Positions 35,468 to 45,600 of a stretch of 64,000 nt of DNA are shown here, in pieces (position 1 is the first letter of the stretch; every line of letters begins with the position of its first letter). The notes beneath the pieces were generated by a model. It saw only the letters and a program-made list of their open reading frames with translations. It ran no database searches and was not told the origin of the DNA. The stretch is from positions 83,883 through 147,882 of the forward strand of contig JAEZTL010000001.1 of NCBI GenBank assembly GCA_023421395.1. Direction: 5' to 3'. Source of the stretch: Bacillota bacterium. Its GTDB lineage: Bacteria; Bacillota; Clostridia; Christensenellales; Aristaeellaceae. Both the position numbers and the translations under genes were made by a program.

Positions 35468-36130
35468 ATGGAATTCACCGCAAAGGACGTCATGGAGCTT
35501 CGCGGCCGCACCGGCGCGGGCATGATGGATTGCAAGAAGGCGCTCACCGCCACCGAAGGCGATATGGAAAAGGCCATTGACTTCCTCCGTGAGAAGGGTC
35601 TCGCCGCCGCCGCCAAGAAGCAGAGCCGCATCGCGGCCGAGGGCATCGTGGACAGCTACATCCACCTGGGTGGCAAGGTCGGCGTGCTGCTGGAGGTCAA
35701 CTGCGAGACCGACTTCGTGGCCAAGACTGATGAGTTTAAGGAGCTCGTGCACGACATCGCGCTGCAGATCGCGGCCTCCGCGCCCGAATACGTCGCCCGC
35801 GACGAGGTTCGCGCCGACCATCTGGAGCATGAGAAGGAGATCCTCGCCGCGCAGGCTCGCAACGAGGGCAAGCCCGAGAAGATCATCGAAAAGATGGTAC
35901 AGGGCCGCGTCGACAAGTTCTACAAGGAGGTCTGCCTGCTGGAGCAGCCCTTCGTCAAGAACCCGGACGTGACCATCGAGCAGCTGATCAACGAGAAGAT
36001 CGCCAAGATCGGCGAAAAGATCTCCGTCCGCCGCTTCGTCCGCTACAAGATGGGCGAGGGCCTGGAGAAGAAGGTCAACGACCTGGCCGCCGAAGTCGCC
36101 GAGCAGACCGCGGCGATGGCCAAGAAGTAA
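35468..36130 (+). CDS. tsf: Elongation factor Ts
   Basis: 220 aa. Nucleotide exchange factor for EF-Tu. MELRGRTGAGMMDCKKAL near the N-terminus is the EF-Ts signature, followed by the second signature ETDFVAKTDEF that contacts EF-Tu. One core domain rather than the duplicated core of longer EF-Ts proteins, as in many Bacillota. CTGGAGGGG lies ahead of the ATG. A hairpin with T-tract follows. Confidence 0.97.
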   Translation: MEFTAKDVMELRGRTGAGMMDCKKALTATEGDMEKAIDFLREKGLAAAAKKQSRIAAEGIVDSYIHLGGKVGVLLEVNCETDFVAKTDEFKELVHDIALQIAASAPEYVARDEVRADHLEHEKEILAAQARNEGKPEKIIEKMVQGRVDKFYKEVCLLEQPFVKNPDVTIEQLINEKIAKIGEKISVRRFVRYKMGEGLEKKVNDLAAEVAEQTAAMAKK

Positions 36131-36140
36131 AACGGATGAA

Positions 36141-36171
36141 AGGGCTGTCGCGCACGCGGCAGTCCTTTTTT
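36141..36171 (+). terminator. Terminator after tsf
   Basis: AGGGCTGTCGC and GCGGCAGTCCT pair with two mismatches around a short loop, then TTTTTT. Partial termination would separate rpsB-tsf from pyrH. Confidence 0.65.
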
Positions 36172-36193
36172 CATTGCGAGGAGGGACCCCCCG

Positions 36194-36898
36194 ATGGCCA
36201 TCTACAAAAGGATCATCCTGAAGCTCTCCGGAGAGGCGCTTGGAAGCGGCGGCGCCTGTTTTGACGCCGCCCGCGTGGACGCCGCGGCGGATGTGATCGC
36301 CCGGCTGGCGGAAAAGGGCGTCGAACCGGGCGTGGTGATCGGCGGCGGCAATATTTGGCGCGGCCGGTTCACCGAGGCCATGAACCCGGTCAACGCGGAC
36401 CAGATGGGCATGCTGGCCACCATCATCAACGCGCTGTGCGTCGAGGACGCGCTCATCCGCCGCGGCTGCCGCGCCCGGGTGTTCACCGCCCAGCAGATGG
36501 ACCGCTTCGCCCGTCTTTACACCGCCCGGGAGGCGGACGAAACCCTCGCCTCCGGCGGCGTGGCGCTTCTGGCCGGCGGCAGCGGCAACCCCTTCTTTAC
36601 CACCGACACCGCCGCTTCGCTGCGCGCCGCGGAGCTGAAGGCGGACGCGGTGTTCAAGGGCACCACCGTGGACGGCGTCTACGACGCCGACCCGAGGACA
36701 AACCCCGGCGCAAAGCTGATCCGCGACATCACCTACCAACGGGCCATCGAAATGGGACTCAAGGTCATGGATACCGCCGCCTTTCAGATCTGTAAGGAAA
36801 ACCGGGTGCCGGTGATCCGCGTGTTTGCGATGGACAGGCTGGAAAACGTCCTCGCGGTCGCGGATGGCGACGCTATGGGTACCATCGTGCACGGGTGA
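36194..36898 (+). CDS. pyrH: UMP kinase
   Basis: 234 aa. Amino-acid-kinase fold enzyme making UDP. RIILKLSGEALG binds phosphate, VIGGGNIWRGR the nucleotide loop, NADQMGMLATIINAL the UMP-binding helix, and FFTTDTAASLRAAELKAD the ATP site. Start ATG at 36194 follows GAGGAGGG. It stands between tsf and frr as in most bacteria. Confidence 0.97.
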   Translation: MAIYKRIILKLSGEALGSGGACFDAARVDAAADVIARLAEKGVEPGVVIGGGNIWRGRFTEAMNPVNADQMGMLATIINALCVEDALIRRGCRARVFTAQQMDRFARLYTAREADETLASGGVALLAGGSGNPFFTTDTAASLRAAELKADAVFKGTTVDGVYDADPRTNPGAKLIRDITYQRAIEMGLKVMDTAAFQICKENRVPVIRVFAMDRLENVLAVADGDAMGTIVHG

Positions 36899-36935
36899 CG
36901 CCGCCCAAAGTTCCCGCTTTCGCCGCATTTGGCGC

Positions 36936-36964
36936 TTGCCATTTGCGCCAAAACCCGATACAAT
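36936..36964 (+). promoter_or_regulatory. Internal promoter before frr
   Basis: TTGCCA (36936-36941) and TACAAT (36959-36964) with a 17-bp spacer in the pyrH-frr gap. Confidence 0.6.
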
Positions 36965-37012
36965 AGAATTTGAGACAGCGGCGCATGCGCGCCACGATGG
37001 GAGGAGACCAAC

Positions 37013-37570
37013 GTGTACAAGGAAACGGTGAAGGCCGCGTCCGACAAGATGGACAAGACCCTCGCGGTCATTCAAAAGGAGCTTTCGACGCTGCGCGCGG
37101 GCCGCGCGAATCCCAAGATCCTGGATCGAATCCTCGTGGACTATTATGGCACCCCGACCCCGCTCAACCAGTTGGGCAATATCACGTCGCCCGAGCCGCG
37201 GCTGCTCGTGATCGCGCCCTGGGAGCCCAAGATGATTTCCGCCATCGAAAAGGAAATCCAGAAGTCCGACATCGGCATCAACCCGTCCAACGACGGCAAG
37301 GTGATCCGCCTATTGGTCCCCGAGCTCACCGAGGAGCGCCGCAAGGACCTTTGCAAGCAGGTGCGCAAGCAGGCCGAGGAGGGCAAGGTGGCCGTCCGTG
37401 CCATTCGCCGCGACGCGATGGAGCACCTGAAAAAGCTCAAGAAGGACTCGCAGATCACCGAGGACGAGCAGGCGCTGGGCGAGACGGAGCTGCAGAAGAC
37501 CACCGACAACCACATCAAGGAGCTGGACAAGGTGGCCGCCGACAAGGAAAAAGAGATCATGAGCGTATGA
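37013..37570 (+). CDS. frr: Ribosome recycling factor
   Basis: 185 aa. Two-domain factor that splits post-termination ribosomes with EF-G. Signatures: LSTLRAGRANPKILDRILVD, YYGTPTPLNQLGNI and the C-terminal helix TEERRKDLCKQVRKQAEE. GTG start at 37013 follows GGGAGGAG. The stop overlaps the next small ORF by 4 bp. Confidence 0.97.
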   Translation: MYKETVKAASDKMDKTLAVIQKELSTLRAGRANPKILDRILVDYYGTPTPLNQLGNITSPEPRLLVIAPWEPKMISAIEKEIQKSDIGINPSNDGKVIRLLVPELTEERRKDLCKQVRKQAEEGKVAVRAIRRDAMEHLKKLKKDSQITEDEQALGETELQKTTDNHIKELDKVAADKEKEIMSV

Positions 37571-37749
37571 CGTCCGTGCTGGGCCTGACGCTTGAGGATG
37601 CGTTGGCGGTTATCCGGGCGGAAGGACAGCCGGAGCCTGCCGTAAAACGCATTTTGCCGGAAAGACACCCCGGGGGCACCGAGCGCGTGGTGCGCGTCCG
37701 GCCGGGTGAAATTCTGGCGGCCCGCTTTCCGGATGAGGTATCCGAGTGA
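37567..37749 (+). CDS. 60-aa protein of unknown function between frr and uppS
   Basis: MTSVLGLTLEDALAVIRAEG opens the protein; the second half is basic, and RVVRVRPGEILAARFPDE lies near the end. The first 15 residues resemble the start of a PASTA-type repeat (GLTLEDAL), but the protein is too short to assign and has no membrane helix. Its ATG overlaps the frr stop (ATGA) and its stop overlaps the uppS start (GTGA), so it is probably translated by coupling. Function unknown. Confidence 0.7.
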   Translation: MTSVLGLTLEDALAVIRAEGQPEPAVKRILPERHPGGTERVVRVRPGEILAARFPDEVSE

Positions 37750-38513
37750 AGATGATGGAACTTGCTCGCCGCGCCGCCGGGCTTTTGCGGCCCGGCGGCG
37801 CGGCGAATTTAGCCGGAGAACTGCCTGAGAAGCTGCCGTGCCACGTGGCGTTTATCATGGACGGCAACGGACGCTGGGCCAAGAAGCGCGGCCTGCCGCG
37901 CTCGGCCGGTCATACCGCCGGCATGGACGCGCTGATCGAGATGGTGCGCGCTTCGGACGACTGGGGCATTGAAGCCGTCAGCGTCTACGCCTTTTCCACG
38001 GAGAACTGGGGCCGTCCGACGGACGAAGTCAACGCGCTGATGGGCATTCTGGTCAAGTATTTTACTTCCGAGATCGACGAACTGCACCGAAAGAACGTCC
38101 GGATATCGGTGTTGGGCGACTTATCTGCGCTGCCGGAGCTCCAGCGCACCACCGTGGAGAACGCCATTGGCCGCACCGGCGGCAACACGGGCCTCAGGTT
38201 CAATATCGCCCTCAACTACGGCGGCCGCGCGGAGCTGACCCGCGCTGCCCGCAACCTGGCGGCGCTGGGCCTGAAGCCGGAGGAAATTGACGAGGCCGCC
38301 TTTGAGCGTCAGCTGTATACGTCCGGCATGCCGGACGTGGATCTTCTGATCCGCACCAGCGGCGAAATGCGGCTTTCGAATTTCCTGCCCTGGCAGACCG
38401 CGTACGCCGAGATCATCTTCAACCCCGTGCTCTGGCCGGACTACACGCGCGAGGAATACCGGAAGGACCTCGTGCGCTACGCCGCCCGGAACAGGCGATT
38501 TGGAAAGGTGTAG
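37746..38513 (+). CDS. uppS: Isoprenyl transferase (undecaprenyl diphosphate synthase)
   Basis: 255 aa. Cis-prenyltransferase making the C55 lipid carrier. VAFIMDGNGRWAKKRGLPRS includes the catalytic Asp of the DGNGRWA motif; YAFSTENWGRP and DLLIRTSGEMRLSNFLPWQ are the other conserved regions, and WPDYTREEY closes the fold. GTG at 37746 is coupled to the preceding ORF; ATG codons at 37752 and 37755 are alternatives. With uppP and the SEDS/PBP genes it serves cell-wall synthesis. Confidence 0.96.
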   Translation: MKMMELARRAAGLLRPGGAANLAGELPEKLPCHVAFIMDGNGRWAKKRGLPRSAGHTAGMDALIEMVRASDDWGIEAVSVYAFSTENWGRPTDEVNALMGILVKYFTSEIDELHRKNVRISVLGDLSALPELQRTTVENAIGRTGGNTGLRFNIALNYGGRAELTRAARNLAALGLKPEEIDEAAFERQLYTSGMPDVDLLIRTSGEMRLSNFLPWQTAYAEIIFNPVLWPDYTREEYRKDLVRYAARNRRFGKV

Positions 38514-38522
38514 TCGCATTTG

Positions 38523-39395
38523 ATGGAAGCAGCCGAGAGCAGCAAAATCAGCAACATGATCCGCCGGCGGATCACGGGCATCGTGATTGCGGTGGTCATG
38601 GTCGCGCTTTGGTTCTTTCAGGGCTGGCCGCTGCGCGTGGGGCTGGTGGCGCTGATGGTGATGGCCATGTGGGAGATGTACGGCGCGTTTCTCGTGCGCG
38701 GCGCGCGGCCCATCCGCTGGGTGGGCATGGCCTACGCGCTTCTGGCGCTGCCTGTCTATCTGCTGCTGGGCGTCTCCGCGCTGAGCCCGCTGACGACGCT
38801 TTTTTGCATGCTGGCGCTGGCAGGCGTGATCCTCCGGGGCCAGATCGATTTTGACTCCGCGGTGGCGACGCTGTTTCCGCTGTTCTACCCGGGGATGCTG
38901 ATTACGATGCTCTTCCCACTGCAGGACCTGAAGCCGGTGCTGGTGGCCAGAATCGCCACGGCGCTGATGCTCTTGATCCCGCTGATGACGGACCTCTTCG
39001 CCTACGAGTTCGGCACCCACTTCGGGCGGCACAAGCTCTCGCCTGCCCTCAGCCCCAACAAAAGCGTGGAGGGCTCGGCGGCGGGGGTGCTGGCGGCGAT
39101 GGCCTTCGCGGTGGCCGTACCCTGGGGCGCAGAAATGCTGACGACCCGCTTTCGGACCTTCGCGCCCTACGCCGCGCACCTCCCGCCGCTGTGGGCGTTT
39201 GCGCTGCTCGGGCTTGTGGGTTCCGTTGCCGCGCAGATCGGCGATTTGACGGCTTCGATGGTCAAGCGTTACTGCGGCATCAAGGACTACGGCGCGATCT
39301 TTCCGGGCCACGGCGGCATGCTGGACCGAATGGACAGTGTACTGTTCTCCGGCGTAATCCTCTACGTATTCTTCACTTTTTCGGCGGGGTGGTAA
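38523..39395 (+). CDS. cdsA: Phosphatidate cytidylyltransferase
   Basis: 290 aa integral membrane enzyme making CDP-diacylglycerol for phospholipid synthesis. About eight hydrophobic helices; the family signature runs from ASMVKRYCGIKDYGAIFPGH to GGMLDRMDSVLF, with KD and DRMD as metal-binding parts, and LSPNKSVEGSAAG earlier. A TTG at 38520 directly before the ATG is an alternative start. It follows uppS after 9 bp and precedes dxr by one base. Confidence 0.94.
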   Translation: MEAAESSKISNMIRRRITGIVIAVVMVALWFFQGWPLRVGLVALMVMAMWEMYGAFLVRGARPIRWVGMAYALLALPVYLLLGVSALSPLTTLFCMLALAGVILRGQIDFDSAVATLFPLFYPGMLITMLFPLQDLKPVLVARIATALMLLIPLMTDLFAYEFGTHFGRHKLSPALSPNKSVEGSAAGVLAAMAFAVAVPWGAEMLTTRFRTFAPYAAHLPPLWAFALLGLVGSVAAQIGDLTASMVKRYCGIKDYGAIFPGHGGMLDRMDSVLFSGVILYVFFTFSAGW

Positions 39396-39396
39396 A

Positions 39397-40527
39397 TTGC
39401 GGACGATTGCGGTACTGGGCGCGACCGGCTCGATCGGTCAGCAGGCGCTCGACCTGATCCGGCGGCATTCCGATCATTTTAAGGCGTCGGTTCTGACGGC
39501 AAACCGGAACCACGAGGCGCTCTTCGACATGGTGCGCGCGTTCCGCCCGGCGGCGGCTGGCCTGGTGGTTCAGCCTGAATCGCTTCCGGAGGACGTGCGT
39601 TTTTGCGATTGGTACTTTGGCGAGGACTGCTCGGAACGCGCGCTTCTCGCCCACCGGCCGGATGACTGCCTGGCGGCGGTGGTGGGCATTGCGGGCCTCG
39701 GCGCGGTCATGACGGCGCTCGCCGCCTGCGAAAGGGTGCTGTTGGCCAACAAGGAGGCGCTGGTCACCGCGGGCGATCTGGTGATGGCGCGCGCGCGAGA
39801 ACTGGGCAAAACCATCCTGCCGGTGGACAGCGAGCACAGCGCCATCTTTCAGTGCCTCGAAGGGGCGAACGGCAACCCGCCCAGGCGGCTGATTCTCACC
39901 GCGTCGGGCGGCCCCTTCCGCACCTGGAGCGCGGAAAGGATCCGCGGCGCCACCGTCGTGGACGCGCTGGGCCATCCCACCTGGCGCATGGGCGAAAAAA
40001 TCACCGTAGACTGCGCGACCATGATGAACAAGGGGCTCGAGGTCATCGAGGCGCACCACCTGTTTCAGATGCCGGAGGCGGCCCTGGATGTGGTGGTGCA
40101 CCCCCAGAGCGTCATACACTCGATGGTGGAGTTTTCCGACGGCGCGATCCTGGCGCAGATGGGCGCGCCCGACATGCGCGGGCCCATCGGCTACGCGCTG
40201 GGCTACCCCGCGCGGCTTCCCTACGGCGCCGTGCCGCTGGACTTTGCGAAGCTGACCCTCACCTTCGAGGCCCCCGACGAGGCGCGCTTTCCCTGCCTGC
40301 GCCTGGCGCGGGAGGCGCTCCGGGAGGGCGAAAGCGCGCCGGTGGTGCTGAACGGCGCAAACGAGGCCGCGGTGGGCGCGTTTTTGCAGGGCGCGATCCC
40401 CTTTGGCGACATCGCGCGATTGGTGGAAGGCGCGCTTCAAACGGTGCCCAAACGGGTAATTGATTCTCTGGAGGCCGTGCGCGCCGCGGACCGCGAGGCG
40501 CGCGCATTCGTCCGAAAGGCGTTATAG
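39397..40527 (+). CDS. dxr: 1-deoxy-D-xylulose 5-phosphate reductoisomerase
   Basis: 376 aa. Second step of the MEP isoprenoid pathway. NADPH-binding AVLGATGSIGQQALDLI, LANKEALVTAGDLV, substrate and metal site LPVDSEHSAIFQCL, and the flexible loop ASGGPFRTW. The TTG start at 39397 follows GGGGTGG of the cdsA end. MEP-pathway genes here (dxr, ispG) bracket rseP. Confidence 0.97.
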   Translation: MRTIAVLGATGSIGQQALDLIRRHSDHFKASVLTANRNHEALFDMVRAFRPAAAGLVVQPESLPEDVRFCDWYFGEDCSERALLAHRPDDCLAAVVGIAGLGAVMTALAACERVLLANKEALVTAGDLVMARARELGKTILPVDSEHSAIFQCLEGANGNPPRRLILTASGGPFRTWSAERIRGATVVDALGHPTWRMGEKITVDCATMMNKGLEVIEAHHLFQMPEAALDVVVHPQSVIHSMVEFSDGAILAQMGAPDMRGPIGYALGYPARLPYGAVPLDFAKLTLTFEAPDEARFPCLRLAREALREGESAPVVLNGANEAAVGAFLQGAIPFGDIARLVEGALQTVPKRVIDSLEAVRAADREARAFVRKAL

Positions 40528-40552
40528 GCAAGCTGACAAAAAGGAGCTATTC

Positions 40553-41596
40553 ATGTCCGGTATATTGTATTTTGTGGTTGCGCTGATGGTGTTCGGGCTG
40601 ATCGTGTTCGCCCACGAGCTGGGGCATTACCTGGTGGCCCGTGCTTCGGGCATTACGGTGCTGGAGTTCGCCATCGGCTTTGGACCGAAGCTGATTAAGT
40701 GGCGCAGAAAGGACATCGACTATTCGCTGCGCCTTCTGCCGCTGGGCGGATTTTGCAAGTTTGAAGGGGAGGACGAGTCCTCCGCGGACCCGCGGGCGTT
40801 TACCAACGCGCCCGTCTGGAAGCGTTTTCTAACCATCTTCGCGGGCCCTGCGATGAATTTTGTCTTGGCGTACCTGGCGGTGGTGGTATTTCTTACCGTG
40901 GTGGGCGTAAGCTTCGCGCTGCCGGTGGTACACGGCATCACCTCCGGCATGCCCGCGGAGAATTCCGGGCTCATGGCGGGGGATGTAATCACCGCGGTGG
41001 GCGAAGAGCCCATCGAGCTCAGTGAGGCGGGCGCGGCGAAGCTCGTCCAGCTGATCGGCGCCAGCGAGCCGGACAAGGCCGTGACGCTGACGGTGGACCG
41101 CGGCGGCCAGAATGTCGAAGTTTCCGTCGCGCCGCAGGCGACGGAGGACGGCGGCAAGATCGGCATCACGCTGGGCTCGACGACTCGTTATTATTCGCTG
41201 GGTGAGGCGCTGTCGATCTCCGGCTACCGGGTTTACGACATTACGCTTCTGATGCTGGACGGCCTGAAGAACCTGGTCTTCCGCGGCGAAGGCGTCCAGG
41301 ACGCCATGGGCCCGGTGGGGATCATCAGCTTCATGACCGAGGAAATCAGCCGTGACTTTGAGACCATCCTCAACCTGATCGTGATCATTTCGCTGAACGT
41401 GGGGCTGATCAACCTCTTGCCCCTCCCGGCGCTGGATGGCGGGCGGTTGGTATTCCTCCTGGTGGAGGCCGTGCGCCGGAAGCCTGTGAAGCCGGAATAC
41501 GAAGGCTGGGTGCACGCGGCGGGGTTTGTGCTGCTGCTGGGCCTTCTGGTTGTGCTCACCTATCATGACATCATGCGAAAGGTGGCCGGCGGATGA
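40553..41596 (+). CDS. rseP: Site-2 protease RseP/RasP-like zinc metalloprotease
   Basis: 347 aa membrane-embedded protease that cleaves anti-sigma factors and signal-peptide remnants. HELGH near residue 21 is the zinc motif, with the third ligand region NLLPLPALDGGRL near residue 287. One PDZ domain lies between (about residues 120-200, GMPAENSGLMAGDVITAVGE). ATG at 40553 follows AAAAAGGAG. The stop overlaps ispG. Confidence 0.95.
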   Translation: MSGILYFVVALMVFGLIVFAHELGHYLVARASGITVLEFAIGFGPKLIKWRRKDIDYSLRLLPLGGFCKFEGEDESSADPRAFTNAPVWKRFLTIFAGPAMNFVLAYLAVVVFLTVVGVSFALPVVHGITSGMPAENSGLMAGDVITAVGEEPIELSEAGAAKLVQLIGASEPDKAVTLTVDRGGQNVEVSVAPQATEDGGKIGITLGSTTRYYSLGEALSISGYRVYDITLLMLDGLKNLVFRGEGVQDAMGPVGIISFMTEEISRDFETILNLIVIISLNVGLINLLPLPALDGGRLVFLLVEAVRRKPVKPEYEGWVHAAGFVLLLGLLVVLTYHDIMRKVAGG

Positions 41597-42681
41597 CGGC
41601 CGGAGAAACCGGAGGCGGTATGACCAGGCGCGTTATGGTGGGAGGCGTGCCGCTGGGCGGCGGCGCGCGGGTTTCCGTACAGTCGATGACCAATACCGAC
41701 ACCCGGGACGTCCCGGCCACGCTGGCGCAGATCCGGCGGCTCCATGAGGCGGGGTGTGACATCGTGCGCGTTTCGGTGTACGACGAGGCCTGCGCCAAGG
41801 CTGTGCGCGCGCTGGTCGACGTTAGTCCCGTGCCGCTGGTGGCGGACATTCACTTTGATTACCGTCTGGCGATCGCATCCATCGAAAACGGCATCGCCAA
41901 GGTGCGCATCAATCCCGGCAACATCGGAGGCCGTGAGAATGTGCGAAGGCTCGCGGACTGCGTGAAGGCGCACCATGTGCCCCTCAGGGTGGGCGTCAAC
42001 GCCGGATCGCTGGAGCGGGAATTGCTTCAGAAGTACGGCGGGCCCACGGCGGAGGCGCTGGTGGAGAGCGCCCTCGGCCAGGCCCGCATGCTGGAGGACA
42101 TGGACGTACACGACATCGTGCTCTCGATGAAGGCGTCCTCGGTCCGGACGACGGTTCGCGCTTACCGGCTGGCGGCGGCGTCCTGCGATTACCCGCTGCA
42201 TCTGGGCGTTACCGAGGCCGGCACGCCCGAGGCGGGCACGGTCAAGTCCGCCGTGGGCATCGGAAGCCTGCTGATGGACGGCATCGGCGACACCATCCGC
42301 GTGTCGCTGTCCGGGCCGCCGGAAAACGAGATTCCGGTGTGCCTGGACATTCTCCGGGCGGTGGGCGCGCGGGAAGAAGGCGTGGAGGTGATCTCCTGCC
42401 CGACCTGCGGCCGCACGATGATCGATGTGGCGGGCATTGCCGACCGGGTGCGCAGGGAGACGCGGGGCATCAAGACGCCGCTCAAGGTGGCCGTGATGGG
42501 CTGCGTGGTCAACGGCCCCGGCGAGGCGCGGGAGGCCGACATCGGCATCGCCGGCGGCAAGGACGGCGGCGCGCTGTTCGTCAAGGGCAAACCCGTCCGC
42601 AAGGTGACGGGCGATCTGGCCGAGACCCTGCTTTCGGAAATCCGCCGGTGTCTCGATGAGATGACCGATAAGAAAGATTGA
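41593..42681 (+). CDS. ispG: 4-hydroxy-3-methylbut-2-en-1-yl diphosphate synthase
   Basis: 362 aa. Iron-sulfur enzyme of the MEP pathway. VSVQSMTNTDTRDV at the N-terminus of the TIM barrel, HFDYRLAIASIENGIAKVRI, and the [4Fe-4S] ligands in ISCPTCGRT and MGCVVNGPGEA. It overlaps rseP by 4 bp; a second in-frame ATG at 41620 has GGAGG before it and could be the true start. Single-domain short form. Confidence 0.96.
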   Translation: MTAGETGGGMTRRVMVGGVPLGGGARVSVQSMTNTDTRDVPATLAQIRRLHEAGCDIVRVSVYDEACAKAVRALVDVSPVPLVADIHFDYRLAIASIENGIAKVRINPGNIGGRENVRRLADCVKAHHVPLRVGVNAGSLERELLQKYGGPTAEALVESALGQARMLEDMDVHDIVLSMKASSVRTTVRAYRLAAASCDYPLHLGVTEAGTPEAGTVKSAVGIGSLLMDGIGDTIRVSLSGPPENEIPVCLDILRAVGAREEGVEVISCPTCGRTMIDVAGIADRVRRETRGIKTPLKVAVMGCVVNGPGEAREADIGIAGGKDGGALFVKGKPVRKVTGDLAETLLSEIRRCLDEMTDKKD

Positions 42682-42697
42682 GCGAGATTCCATACAA

Positions 42698-45600
42698 ATG
42701 AACGATCTGTGGCTGAACATCTTTAAAGACGTTGAGCCGGCACTGGTCGGGTGCATTACGCTGGACCGGGTGCTGGTTTCCCGTGCGGGGGACAAACTGG
42801 TCGCCCGCTTCTTTTCGTCGCGCCTGCTGGAGGACCGGGAGTTTTCGGCCCTGAGCAAGGCGCTTCGCGCTGCGTTCCCCGGCGCGAAGGCCTATTTTCG
42901 CGTCAGCTATCCCGCGCTGAAGGAGGACGTGCTCCAGAATGTCGCCGCCTATGCGCGGTTTATCTGCGGCCTCATCACCCGCGAACTGCCCAGCGCCATG
43001 CCCTTTCTCCAGTGGGAAGAGGCCAGTTGGAAGATGCGGGGCGACCTCCTGATCGCCGAGGTGGACCGGCTGGGCGTCGAGTACCTGACCGCCCAGGGCG
43101 TCGACCGAAGGGTGGAGGCGCTCCTGAAGGAGCTCTTCGGCGCTCAGGTGCGGGTGACGCTGGAGCCCCGGGGCGATGAAGAGGCTCGGCTTCGGGAGAT
43201 CGCAAAAAAGCGTGACGAGGAACAGGTTCTGATGGCGGAGATGGCCCGGAAGGCCTGCGCCGCCGATGGAAACGGCGCCAGCTGCAAGGCGCTGACCAAG
43301 CAGCTTTTGGGCCGGACCATCGCGGAGGAGCCGCTGCCCATGTCGGAATTGGGCGAGGGCGCGGGCCGCGTGACGATCAAGGGCGAGGTGCTCAAGAGCG
43401 AGCTGCGCGACCTCAAGAGCGGGTCGAAGCTGTGCTCCTTTGCGCTGACCGACTACACCGGTACCGTGGCCTGCAAGGCCTTCGTCGGCGGCCGGAAGGC
43501 GACGAGCGCCGAGGCCACCCAGCAGCAGGCCGAGCAGCTGATGGAGGCCCTCAAGGAGGGCCAGTGGGTGCGCGCCCGGGGCGACTACCGCTATGACGAC
43601 TTCCAGCACGAGATGGTGTTGATGGTTTCCGACCTTGTGCGTTCGGACGCGCCCAGGCGCACGGACGACGCGATGGAAAAGCGGGTGGAGCTGCACCTGC
43701 ACACTCAGATGAGCGCCATGGACGCCTGCGCGTCGCCGACGGACCTGATCAAAATGGCGGCGGAGTGGGGGCATCCGGCCATCGCCATCACGGATCACGG
43801 CGTGGTGCAGGCATTCCCGGAGGCTTTTTCCGCCGCGAAGAAGGCGGGCATCAAGCTGATCCCGGGCTGCGAGGGCTACCTGATCGACGATAAGCCCAGC
43901 CTGGTCAAAAACGCCGATACCCGTAAATTGTCCGGCGCGGCCTTCGTGGTGCTGGACGTGGAGACCACGGGGCTCAGCCCCATGCAGGACACCATCATCG
44001 AGCTGGGCGCGGTGAAGTTTCAGGGCGGCGTGGAGGTGGCGGAGTTTTCCCAGCTCATCAACCCCATGCGCCCGCTGCCCGCGAAGATCGTGGAGATCAC
44101 CGGCATCACCGATGCGATGCTCACCGGCATGCCCACCATCGAGCAGGTGCTGCCCGAATTCCATCAGTTCTGCGAAGGGGCGGTGCTGGTCGCCCACAAC
44201 GCCGAGTTCGATACCGCCTTCGTCGGCCGCGCATTCGCGAAGATGAACCTTGCGATGAACCACCCGGTGATCGACACGCTGTCGCTGTCCCGCAACATGT
44301 TCCGGGATCAGAAGAGTCACAAGCTCGCGGCGGTGTGCAAACGGCTGGGCGTTTCCCTCAAAAACGCGCACCGCGCGGTGCACGATGCCCGGGCCACCGC
44401 TCAGGCGCTCACGAAAATGCTGGACATGCTGGCGGAGAGCAGGCCGCTGCGCGCGCTGGCGGACCTTAACCAGGTCTTTGAAGACGACGCGGGCGGCGCC
44501 AGCTGCCACATCATCCTCCTGGCCGCGACCCAGCAGGGCATGACCAACCTCTACCGCCTGGTGAGCGAGGCGCATCTCAATTACTTCCGCCGCACGCCGC
44601 GCCTCCCGCGATCCGTGATCGAGAAGTACCGGGAGGGGCTCATCATCGGAAGTGCCTGCGAGGCGGGCGAGCTGTTCCGTGCGGTGCTGGATGGAAAACC
44701 CGACCGGGAGCTTGAGCGCATCGCGAAGTTTTATGACTACCTTGAGATCCAGCCCACCGGCAACAACGAGTTTTTGCTGCGCGAGGGCCGCGTGGAGAGC
44801 GTGGAGGCGCTGCAGGCGCTGAACCGCAGAATTCTGGAGCTGGGCGATCGGCTGAATATCCCCGTGGTGGCCACCGGCGACGTGCACTTCAAAGAACCCA
44901 GGGACGCCGTGTTCCGCGCGATTTTGATGAACGCCAAGGGTTTTGAGGACGCCGATTGCCAGCCGCCGCTCTACTTCCGCACCACCGACGACATGCTCCG
45001 CGAGTTTTCCTATCTGGGCGAGAAGAACGCCCGGCGGGTGGTGGTGGACGCGCCCTGCGCCATCGCGGAAAAGGTATCGCCCAAGCTGCGCATTTTCGTG
45101 GAGCACCCGGAAGGCGCGGAAACCTTTCAGCCCTTCTGGGACTTCGCCGAGAGCGACATTCGCACGCTGACCGACACCCGCGCCCGCGAAATCTACGGCG
45201 ATGAACTGCCCCCGATCGTGCGCGCGCGCATCGATAAGGAACTGGGCTCCATCATCGGCTACGGCTTCTCCACGCTGTACGACATCGCCGTCAAGCTGGT
45301 GAAAAAGTCGCTGTCCGACGGCTACATCGTCGGCTCCCGGGGCTCGGTGGGCTCGTCCTTCGTCGCCAACATGACCGGCATCACGGAGGTCAACTCGCTG
45401 CCGCCCCACTACGTGTGCCCGAAGTGCAAGCATTCGGAGTTCGACGTCCCGGAGGAGTACACCTGCGGCCTGGACCTGCCGGTCAAAGACTGCCCGGTGT
45501 GCGGTACGAACATGGACCGGGACGGCTTCGACATCCCCTTCGAGGTCTTTCTGGGCTTCAAGGGCGACAAGGTGCCGGACATCGACCTCAACTTCTCCGG

